Positions 54,017 to 62,500 of a stretch of DNA of 64,000 nucleotides are shown one piece after another. Position numbers and translations under genes: made by a program. The stretch is from an uncultured Lachnospiraceae bacterium (GTDB taxonomy: Bacteria; Bacillota; Clostridia; Lachnospirales; Lachnospiraceae). The notes under the pieces are model-generated. The model had not been told where the DNA came from, did no database searches, and saw only the letters and a program-made list of their open reading frames with translations. Each line of letters opens with the position of its first letter. The first letter of the stretch is position 1. The stretch lies in NCBI GenBank assembly GCA_902761585.1, contig CACWKX010000004.1, positions 1-64,000 on the forward strand, in the 5' to 3' direction.

Positions 54017-55513
54017 ATGCAGCAGACGATCATGTACAAGAGCACCAGAAATTCGGATTTGAGAGTGACTTCATCCCAGGCGATCCTTCAGGGGCTTGCG
54101 CCGGACGGGGGACTGTTTGTTCCGGAAAAGCTGCCTGTGTGGGATGGCGATTTCCGGAGACTTTCGGAGCAGTCCTACCAGGAGACAGCATACCAGATCA
54201 TGCGCCTTCTGCTGACCGACTTCACGGAGGAAGAGCTGAAGGGCTGCATCAACAAGGCATATGATGCCAAGTTTGACGATCCGTCGATGGCTCCGCTCAG
54301 ACACGAGGGCGATGCGTATTATCTGGAGCTGTTCCATGGCAAGACGATTGCCTTCAAGGACATGGCGCTCTCGATTCTTCCGCATTTGATGACAGTGGCG
54401 GCGAGGAAAAACCAGATCACGGATGAAATTGTGATTCTGACTGCGACGTCCGGGGATACCGGGAAGGCGGCCATGGCAGGATTTGCGGATGTCCCGGGGA
54501 CAAAGATCATCGTCTTCTACCCGAAGGACGGCGTGAGCCGTGTACAGGAGCTTCAGATGCGTACCCAGCGCGGCGGGAACGTCCATGTTGTCGGCATTGA
54601 CGGAAACTTCGACCAGGCGCAGACGGGTGTCAAGAAGATCTTCCGGGATCCGGAGATGAACCGCAGGATGAAGGCGCAGGGGCTTCGGTTCTCATCTGCC
54701 AATTCCATTAACATCGGACGGCTGGTTCCTCAGATTGTCTATTATTTCTATGCGTATGGACAGCTTCTCAGACAGGGTGCTGTCAAGCCGGGTGAGCGGA
54801 TCAACATCACGGTTCCAACCGGAAATTTCGGCAACATCCTGGCAGCATACTATGGGAAGCGGATGGGTCTTCCGGTGAAGAAGCTCATCTGTGCCTCGAA
54901 TGAGAACAAGGTACTGGTCGATTTCTTCAGAACAGGCGCGTACGATAAAAACCGTTCGTTCAAGCTGACATCAAGTCCGTCGATGGACATCCTGGTCTCT
55001 TCGAACCTTGAGAGACTGATCTACAGAATATCCGGGGACGACAGTGAACAGACAGCGAAGCTGATGAGCGCGCTTTCCTCCCAGGGTGTCTACAAGATCA
55101 CGGACGGTATGTACACGAAGCTGTCTGATTTCTATGGAAACTACGCAAGTGAGGAGGAGACTGCGGAGGAGATTGCGCAGGTCTACAGGGATTGCGGGTA
55201 TGTCATCGATACCCATACGGCAGTCGCGTCGAAGGTCTACCGCAAGTATCGTGAGGAGACGAAGGACACGACGCCGGTCGTCATTGCCAGCACTGCCAGC
55301 CCGTATAAGTTTGCGAGAGCAGTTGTCTGCGCAATAGAGCCTGAGATGGCGGAGAAGACCGATTCGGATCTGATCGATGAGCTCCAAAAGCTGAGCGGTG
55401 TCCGGATTCCGGAGGCGATCGAGGATATTCGGAAGGCACCGATTCTTCACAATACATTTATCGCAGGGGACGGCATGGAGAAGGAGGTCGCTTCCTGGCT
55501 CGGACTTTCCTGA
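54017..55513 (+). CDS. thrC: Threonine synthase
   Basis: ThrC converts phosphohomoserine to threonine using PLP. The 498-residue protein belongs to the long (yeast/E. coli-like) form, with MYKSTRNSDLRVTSSQAILQGLAPDGGLFVPE, the PLP lysine in FHGKTIAFKDMALSILP, the phosphate-binding TATSGDTGKAAMAGF and VPTGNFGNILAAYYGKRMG. It is monocistronic or leads the short membrane-protein gene 77 bp downstream. Start ATG 54017, with the site AGGCAGGAG. Confidence 0.94.
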   Translation: MQQTIMYKSTRNSDLRVTSSQAILQGLAPDGGLFVPEKLPVWDGDFRRLSEQSYQETAYQIMRLLLTDFTEEELKGCINKAYDAKFDDPSMAPLRHEGDAYYLELFHGKTIAFKDMALSILPHLMTVAARKNQITDEIVILTATSGDTGKAAMAGFADVPGTKIIVFYPKDGVSRVQELQMRTQRGGNVHVVGIDGNFDQAQTGVKKIFRDPEMNRRMKAQGLRFSSANSINIGRLVPQIVYYFYAYGQLLRQGAVKPGERINITVPTGNFGNILAAYYGKRMGLPVKKLICASNENKVLVDFFRTGAYDKNRSFKLTSSPSMDILVSSNLERLIYRISGDDSEQTAKLMSALSSQGVYKITDGMYTKLSDFYGNYASEEETAEEIAQVYRDCGYVIDTHTAVASKVYRKYREETKDTTPVVIASTASPYKFARAVVCAIEPEMAEKTDSDLIDELQKLSGVRIPEAIEDIRKAPILHNTFIAGDGMEKEVASWLGLS

Positions 55514-55589
55514 ATGAGGAAGCCGCCGGAGCGGGAGAGGGCTGGAGGCAGTCAGCCATGCTGGAATCTGCCGGAAGGGATGCAGGAAG

Positions 55590-55943
55590 ATGGATAACAA
55601 TTCGTTGTTTTCTTTTATGGATATTCTGATTGCGGGATGCGGCATCTATCTGATGTACTGCTGGTATCTGCTGCAGTTTAAGGGAGAGGTCAAAAAGGGT
55701 GTCCTTCTGCCGGATAAGTCGACCGCGCATTGCAAGGATCTGGACGGGTATAAGAAGGCGATCGGGGGAAAACTGTTCGTGTTTGCCCTCTCTGCGCTTG
55801 CAGCCGGCGGGCTCGGGCTCTTCTCGGACTATGTCAGGCCGGTCAATACCTACGTGTATCTCGGGCTGACAGCCGTGTTCCTTGTGGTGCTGATCTGGTT
55901 TACCAGGAGCGCAAAGAAGGCAGAGAAAGAATTTTTCTGCTGA
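55590..55943 (+). CDS. Small membrane protein of unknown function
   Basis: A 117-residue protein with three predicted TM segments (about 10-28, 60-78, 86-105), a conserved-looking loop KGVLLPDKSTAHCKDLDGYKKAIGGK, and a basic C-terminus ending EKEFFC. I do not recognise a family. Site GGATGCAGGAAG precedes the ATG and a strong terminator follows. Confidence 0.75.
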   Translation: MDNNSLFSFMDILIAGCGIYLMYCWYLLQFKGEVKKGVLLPDKSTAHCKDLDGYKKAIGGKLFVFALSALAAGGLGLFSDYVRPVNTYVYLGLTAVFLVVLIWFTRSAKKAEKEFFC

Positions 55944-55984
55944 AGGTTTCAAGTGTGTTACAGTGAATATAAGAACACAGAAAG

Positions 55985-56027
55985 CAGGCACGCCCGGCAG
56001 GTTTCAAAAGCGGGTGTGCCTGTTTTT
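55985..56027 (+). terminator. Terminator after the small membrane protein gene
   Basis: CAGGCACGCCCG (55985-55996) and CGGGTGTGCCTG (56011-56022) form a 12-bp stem with one G-U pair, followed by five T's. Confidence 0.85.
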
Positions 56028-56101
56028 AACCTTCACGAGGCGGAAGGGATGGCATATAATCAGACCTGTTGGTGACATCCTGAGGGGGAAAGTTCGACAG
56101 G

Positions 56102-56872
56102 ATGAAAATGGACAGCTGCACACGCATACAGGCAGCACAGGGGGCAAAGAACGTGGAGATCAGGGTACTTGAACTGTTGGAGGGAGCGAAAAAGGCGCGG
56201 GGACTGACGGTGGTCATCGATGTGTTCCGCGCGTTTACGACAGAATGCTATGCATTCTCGGAAGGAGCGCTCTGGTCCTGGCCGATTGCGCGGCTTGAGG
56301 ATGCATTCGCTCTGAAGAAACGTTATCCGGATGCTGTTCTCCTCGGCGAGAGAGGCGGCGCGAAGGTAGACGGCTGCGATCTCGGAAATTCCCCGTACGA
56401 TGTGACGAAGACATCCTTCAAGGGGAAGGCGATGATCCATTCGACATCTGCCGGAACACAGGGGATAGCTGCAGCTGCGAAGGCAGGTGCGGAGGAAATC
56501 GTGACAGGAAGCCTTGTGAATGCAAAGGCTGTTGCGGCGTATATCCGTTTCCGGAATCCTTCCGTCGTATCGATTGTCGCGATGGGAAAGGCAGGACTTA
56601 CAAGTACAAACGAGGATCTGATCTGTGCGCGCTATATCGAAGCCCTTCTGAAGGGGGAAGCGTATGATATCGACGGGAAGATTGCCTGGCTGAGGAATCA
56701 TGGGGCGGAGCAGTTCTTTGATCCGGCTCAGGCGGATATTTTTCCAACGGAGGATTATCCGCTCTGCGTGGCGCATGACCGGTTTAACTTCGTACTGAGG
56801 GTCTGCAGAGATGAGAAAGGACGCCTGATGATCAGACGGGCGGACCCGCTGGAGTGGATCGAAAGAACCTGA
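56102..56872 (+). CDS. comB: ComB-like 2-phosphosulfolactate phosphatase
   Basis: A 256-residue protein of the ComB family, which removes phosphate from 2-phosphosulfolactate in coenzyme M or sulfolactate synthesis. Family blocks are VVIDVFRAFTTECYAF, LLGERGGAKVDGCDLGNSPYD, HSTSAGTQGIAAAAK and NEDLICARYIEALL. No other coenzyme M or sulfolactate gene is near, so in this organism the substrate may differ. The start may be ATG 56102 or 56108. It is followed 52 bp later by the SUV3-like helicase gene. The name comB here is not the competence gene. Confidence 0.82.
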   Translation: MKMDSCTRIQAAQGAKNVEIRVLELLEGAKKARGLTVVIDVFRAFTTECYAFSEGALWSWPIARLEDAFALKKRYPDAVLLGERGGAKVDGCDLGNSPYDVTKTSFKGKAMIHSTSAGTQGIAAAAKAGAEEIVTGSLVNAKAVAAYIRFRNPSVVSIVAMGKAGLTSTNEDLICARYIEALLKGEAYDIDGKIAWLRNHGAEQFFDPAQADIFPTEDYPLCVAHDRFNFVLRVCRDEKGRLMIRRADPLEWIERT

Positions 56873-56924
56873 CATCGGAAGGAAAGACGAAAGAGGCGGA
56901 AGGAACCGGGAGCAGGAGAGGAAC

Positions 56925-59366
56925 ATGAGAGAGCAGTTCAAGGGAATCCGGGAATCGGATGTGGAAGCCTGCATCCCCGCTGATGTGCTCGGGCAGATTG
57001 AGACGGAGGCAGACCGGCTGACAGACGTACTGGCAGGTCTGATCAGCTACAGTGATGAGATCCGGATGGAGGATGGCGAGGGCAGCAGACGTTCCCTTCA
57101 GACAATTGAATCGGATGCAGAGGCGCTGGCACTGTTCCGTCATCAGCTGGAGGCAGATCCGGTTTCCGGGTTTTTAAACGGGACAAAGGTGAGACAGGGA
57201 AAGTCCGCAGATACACTGCTTGGGAGCTTTCGGAAAAAAATGCGTCTGAGGATTTCAGGACAGACGCTTCGAACAATCGGGACCAGGATTGCGGACAGGC
57301 TTCAGGAGGATCTGCAGCCTGAACGGGGAGGCATGAGACGCAGAAGAAGGCCGGAGCCGGTGCTGGTTGGCAGCATCAGAGCACTTCCGGACAGCTATGG
57401 CAGGGCAGCGGTGATTTCAGCCGCAGCCGTGCGTGTCGGGCAAAACACAAGGCTTCTGCATGCATGTGCGGCAAAGTACCAGCTTGAAGCAGCAGAGGCC
57501 ATGCTGGACCGGTACGATTCGATCCATGAGGTGGCCCGGTCTCACGTTCCGGATCTCTTCAGCGATGCCAGAAAAATCAGGCGTCATTTTACCATCCATG
57601 TGGGAGGTACCAACACAGGAAAGACGCATGACGCCATGAAGGCGCTTGCCAATGCTCCTTCCGGCGTCTATCTGGCGCCGCTTAGAATGTTGGCCTATGA
57701 AGGCCGGGCGGTCATCGAGGAATATGGTGTCCCGTGCAGCTTTGCAACCGGTGAGGAGAAGGAAATCAAACCTGAAGCCTCCCATATCTCAGAGACGATC
57801 GGGATGCTCGATTTCCGCCATCGGTATGATATGGCTGTGATTGATGAGTGCCAGCTGATATCCGGAGAGGACGGGTCTCTTTACACCAATGCCATTCTCG
57901 GCGTCAATGCGCCCTTTGTGGAGGTTTGCTGCGCATACAGCGGACTTGAGATTACGAAACAACTGATCACACTCTGCGGGGATACGTACGAGGTGGTCGA
58001 GCATATCCGCACAAGCGAGTTGAAGTTCGAGGAGGAGCCGTACCAGGGGCCGAGAAAGAACGATGCGTACATCGTCTTCTCAAGGCTGGGCGCCTATGAG
58101 ATGGCGGCCTGGCTTCAGAAAAAAGGGATGAATCCGTCCATTGTCTATGGAAAACTTCCCTACGAAGTGAAAATGGAGGAGGCGCGGAAGTTCGAGCGCG
58201 GCGACACGGACTGTCTTGTCGCGACAGATGCCATTGCGATCGGCCAGAACTACAACATAGAGCGGATCGTCTTCCGGGATACGGTCAAACATATCAATCG
58301 CAAGGAAGTGGAGCTGGATTCCCAGACGGTCAAGCAAGTCGCGGGAAGGGCTGGACGGTACGGACGTTTCCCGGTCGGCTATGTGAATACATTTGACGCG
58401 GCAGACAGAGCGGAAATCCGGCAGAAGCTGGAGGAAAAGGATATTCCCTCCGCGGCTGCACCCCTGGAGCTGCCATCGTTTCTGGTGGATGTCGATCTCC
58501 CGCTGAGTCTGATCTATAAGGCATGGAATGAGGCAAAGGCAGGAGTGCCGTTTGTCAAGGCGGACACATCCACCGAGCTTTATATCTGCAGACTCATCGA
58601 ATCGCGGTATAGGCGGATTGGGAAACGGGATGAGTACAGCCTTGCAGCCCTGCCGCTGGATCTGAGGGACCGGGATCAGGAGGATCTGCTTGACAATCTT
58701 CTGTATCTGTATGACAAGGGAACCGGGACGGACGAGGAGTGGAAGCTTCTGCTTCTGGATAAAGAACAGATTGGAAAGATTTTGCGGTACAGGCCGCACA
58801 TGATGACATTGGAGAAGCTTTGCAGGCAGCTGGATCTGGCAAGCTCGTTTTTCTACAAGATCAGAAGAGACGATCTCGCTTCCTATGTCATTCGGCTGAA
58901 ACCGCCCATCACAAAGCGCATCGCTGAGATGATGGCGGAAAAGCCGGAGAATCGGACGGAAGAATCCGGGAATAGGACCGGTATGCCGGCACAGTCTGCG
59001 CCCCAGGACCACCATGCGGACTGGATTCTGGCATACATCTACATCTCTGTCTCAGGGCAGACAGAGCGCAACACCGGACGTTTTCCGTATGGAGATTACA
59101 GAAGGCTGTATTCAAGAGAGCTTCAGCAGTCTTATGGCAATGAAGCCACCTATATTGATTACTACTGCTACAAGAGAAAGACCAGGACGCCGGAATATTG
59201 TCGCTTTGAGCCGTACTTCCGGTATACAGTGAAGCTGGATCCGAAGTACATTGTCTCTGACGAAGGCGCGTACTATCTGGCGGAGCATTTCCAGATTGTA
59301 CGCTGTGATTATCAGCACAGTGCCTCACCGATGCAGATCAGAGGGAAGCATAAAGCCGGACGCTGA
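56925..59366 (+). CDS. SUV3-like superfamily 2 RNA helicase
   Basis: An 813-residue DExH helicase. Residues 1-215 have no recognised domain and include a basic stretch (RRRRRPEP, 138-145). The helicase core has Walker A GGTNTGKT (227-234), motif Ia LAPLRMLAYE, motif II DECQ (307-310) and motif VI QVAGRAGRYG (471-480); GRAGRYGRFP and IFRDT-like text resemble mitochondrial SUV3. The C-terminal part (about 530-700) carries helices resembling the SUV3 C-terminal region, with a final segment of about 100 residues rich in Y and charged residues. SUV3 unwinds RNA for degradation. The partner nuclease here is unknown. Confidence 0.85.
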   Translation: MREQFKGIRESDVEACIPADVLGQIETEADRLTDVLAGLISYSDEIRMEDGEGSRRSLQTIESDAEALALFRHQLEADPVSGFLNGTKVRQGKSADTLLGSFRKKMRLRISGQTLRTIGTRIADRLQEDLQPERGGMRRRRRPEPVLVGSIRALPDSYGRAAVISAAAVRVGQNTRLLHACAAKYQLEAAEAMLDRYDSIHEVARSHVPDLFSDARKIRRHFTIHVGGTNTGKTHDAMKALANAPSGVYLAPLRMLAYEGRAVIEEYGVPCSFATGEEKEIKPEASHISETIGMLDFRHRYDMAVIDECQLISGEDGSLYTNAILGVNAPFVEVCCAYSGLEITKQLITLCGDTYEVVEHIRTSELKFEEEPYQGPRKNDAYIVFSRLGAYEMAAWLQKKGMNPSIVYGKLPYEVKMEEARKFERGDTDCLVATDAIAIGQNYNIERIVFRDTVKHINRKEVELDSQTVKQVAGRAGRYGRFPVGYVNTFDAADRAEIRQKLEEKDIPSAAAPLELPSFLVDVDLPLSLIYKAWNEAKAGVPFVKADTSTELYICRLIESRYRRIGKRDEYSLAALPLDLRDRDQEDLLDNLLYLYDKGTGTDEEWKLLLLDKEQIGKILRYRPHMMTLEKLCRQLDLASSFFYKIRRDDLASYVIRLKPPITKRIAEMMAEKPENRTEESGNRTGMPAQSAPQDHHADWILAYIYISVSGQTERNTGRFPYGDYRRLYSRELQQSYGNEATYIDYYCYKRKTRTPEYCRFEPYFRYTVKLDPKYIVSDEGAYYLAEHFQIVRCDYQHSASPMQIRGKHKAGR

Positions 59367-59370
59367 AAAC

Positions 59371-59480
59371 CAAAGACAGAAAAACAAAGACAGAAAAACA
59401 AAGACAGAAAGGCAAAGACGGAAAGGTAAAGACGGAAAGGCAAAGGCGGACAGGCAAGACAGAAAGAGAAAGACAGGATA
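59371..59480 (+). repeat. Purine-rich 14-bp tandem repeats
   Basis: Seven to eight units of the form caaagacagaaaaa, drifting to caaagacggaaagg, run from 59371, immediately after the helicase stop codon. The + strand is almost free of T, which would give an unstructured A/G-rich mRNA tail. It ends just before a terminator. Confidence 0.85.
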
Positions 59481-59486
59481 GCGAAG

Positions 59487-59518
59487 AAATGGCTCCGGGC
59501 TGATGCCCGGAGCCATTT
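59487..59518. terminator. Bidirectional terminator between convergent genes
   Basis: AAATGGCTCCGGGC (59487-59500), loop tgat, GCCCGGAGCCATTT (59505-59518): a perfect 14-bp stem with A/T ends on both sides. It separates the helicase and activase genes. Confidence 0.8.
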
Positions 59519-59582
59519 GTCTGCCTGAAGCGTATGACCTGGTTCTTGTGATCTTGTTTTTTCCGTGTACGGTGGTTTCGTA

Positions 59583-62500
59583 TCAGGCGAGCGCCGCTTC
59601 GCTCTCCATGTTCCGGACGGCGGCTGACAGCATCAGCTTAATCCGGTTGAGCTGGTTTGCCTCCGATGCACCTGGGTCGTAGTCGATGGCGACAATGTTT
59701 GCGTCGGCGTGCTGCCGGCGGATTTCTTTTATAACACCCTTCCCCATGATATGGTTCGGCAGGCAGCCGAAGGGCTGGACGCAGACGATATTCTTCGTGC
59801 CCTCCTCGATCAGCTCAAGCATCTCGCCAGTCAGGAACCATCCCTCGCCGGTCTGGTTGCCGATCGAGATGACCGCCTTCGCCCGCTCGGCAAGGCTTTG
59901 GATATGGTGCGGTGCCTTGAAACGGCGGGAAGCATCAAGCGCCTCGCGGGCGGTTTTCCTGCAGTGCTCGACGAACTTGATGCCGATGTTGCAGAGTGCC
60001 GTTGTCGCCTTCCCGGCATAGTGGTTCTGGCACTTGAAGTTCTCATTGTAGAGGCTGTAGAGGATGAAGTCCAGAAGCTCCGGCTGGACAGCCTCAGCGC
60101 CCTCGCGCTCCAGAAGCTCAACCAGATGGTTGTTTGCGGCGGGAGAGTACTTGACCAGAATCTCACCGACAATTCCGACCTTCGGTTTTTTCATGTCCTC
60201 ATGGATCGGCAGGGAATCAAACTCCTGGACAATCCTTTCGCATAGTCGCTTGTAATCCTTTCCGGAGGGGTTCTCGGAATAGAGGAAGTCGATGCATTCC
60301 TTCTCCAGCTTTTCATGCAGCCTGTCTGCACTTCCGCGCTCCAGCTCATATGGGCGGACACGGTAGAGACATTTCATGAACAGGTCGCCGAACTCGCAGG
60401 CAAAAAGCGCCCGCTTTGCAAATGAATAGTTCAGGCGGAAGCCTGGATTGCTCTCCAGTCCCTGCACCGAAGCGGCGATGACCGGCACATATTCCATCCC
60501 GGCTTTCTTCAGCGCCCGGCGGAAGAAGCCGACATAGTTCGACGCGCGGCAGCCGCCGCCGGTCTGGGACATGATGATCGCGCACTTGTGCGGATCGTAC
60601 TTGCCGGATTCCAGCTCGCTCATCATCTGCCCGACGACAATCAGGGACGGGTAGCAGGCGTCATTGTTGACATATTTCAGTCCCTTGTCGACCGCGTCCT
60701 TCTCAGGCGGATTGACGACCACCATATTGTAGCCGCTCGCTGTCATGGCAGCTTCCAGAAGACCGAAGTGAATCGGACTCATCTGAGGCACAAGGATGGT
60801 GTAGTCCTTCCGCATTTCCTTTGTAAACGAAACGGTCTCCTGAGCAGAAGAACGGATGGTCCGGGCGGTATGGTTCTTTTTACGGATTCGGATGGCCGCG
60901 ATCAGTGAACGAATCCGGATTCTCGCCGCACCGAGGTTGTTGACCTCGTCAATCTTCAGACAGGTGTAGAGCTTATCCGATCCGGTCAGGATCTCATCGA
61001 CCTGGTCGGTTGTGACCGCATCGACACCGCAACCGAACGAGTTGAGCTGGATGAGATCCAGATTGTCACGCTGCTTCACAAACTCCGCTGCGCCGTAGAG
61101 CCGCGTGTGGTACATCCACTGGTCCAGAACGCGGAGCGGACGTTCAATCGGGGCGAGCTCCGAGATGGAATCCTCGGAGAGCACTGCCATGCCGTAGGAG
61201 TTGATCATTTCCGGGATGCCATGGTTGATCTCCGGATCGATGTGATAAGGCCGTCCGGCCAGCACGATGCCATGCTTTCCGGTCTCCTCCAGATAATCCA
61301 GAATCCGCTGCCCTTCTGCATAAACCGCCTGCCTTGTGCGGTCCAGCTCCGTCCATGCCGCTGAAGCTGCCTCGCGCACTTCCCGCTCCGGAAGATCGGA
61401 GAAGACATCAACTAGCTGCTCCGTGACCGTCTTCAGATTCTCGAAGGATATGAACGGGCAGATGAAATCGATATTCTTTGACCGGATCGTCTCAACATTA
61501 TTCTTGATGTTCATCGGGTAGGACGTCACGATCGGGCAGTCGTAATGGTTGCCGGCTTCCTTGAACTCCTTCCGCTCATAGGGGATGCAGGGATAGAAGA
61601 TTTTCTTCACGCCCTGCGCGATCAGCCACTCGATGTGACCATGCGTCAGCTTGGCCGGATAGCACTCGGACTCGGACGGGATTGACTCGATGCCAAGCTC
61701 GTAGATCCGATGTGTGCTCGCCGGCGAAAGCACGACATGATACTTCAGCTTTGTGAAGAACAGATGCCAGAACGGGTACAACTCGTACATATTCAGCACG
61801 CGCGGGATACCGATCGTTCCCCGCTCCGCTTCATCCTCTGGCAGAACCTCCCTGTCAAAGAGCAGGTGGTTCTTGAAATCGTACATGTTCGGCAGGTTTT
61901 CAGCATTCTTCTTCTTGCCGATGCCCCGTTCACACCGGTTTCCGGAGATGAAGGTCCGTCCGCCGGAGAAATGGTTCACTGTCAGCCTGCAGTGATTCGT
62001 GCAGCCCTGGCACTTGGCATTGTGTGTTGTATACTGGAGCGCACGGATCTGACGGATCGAGAGCATGGAAGTCTGTTTCCCTTCCTCATAGCGCTCCCTT
62101 GCGATCAGACCGGCTCCAAACGCGCCCATGATGCCTGCAATGTCCGGGCGGATGGCTTCACAGCCGGCAATTTTCTCGAACGCTCTCAGAACGCCGTCGT
62201 TGTAGAAGGTTCCGCCCTGGCAGACGATGTGGCGGCCAAGCTCTTTGGCATCAGAAACCTTAATGACCTTGTACAGAGCATTTTTTATGACTGAGTAGGA
62301 AAGACCGGCGGAGATATCCTCGACACTGGCTCCCTCCTTCTGCGCCTGCTTGACCTTTGAGTTCATGAAGACTGTGCATCGGGTACCGAGGTCAAAGGGG
62401 TGCTCCGCAAAAAGCGCCGCCTTTGCGAAGTCCTCCACCGAATAGTTCAGAGACTTTGCAAAGGTCTCGATGAACGATCCGCAGCCGGAGGAGCAGGCCT

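Noticed and set aside
59371..59480. CRISPR array
   Set aside because: Units are contiguous 14-bp repeats without unique spacers.
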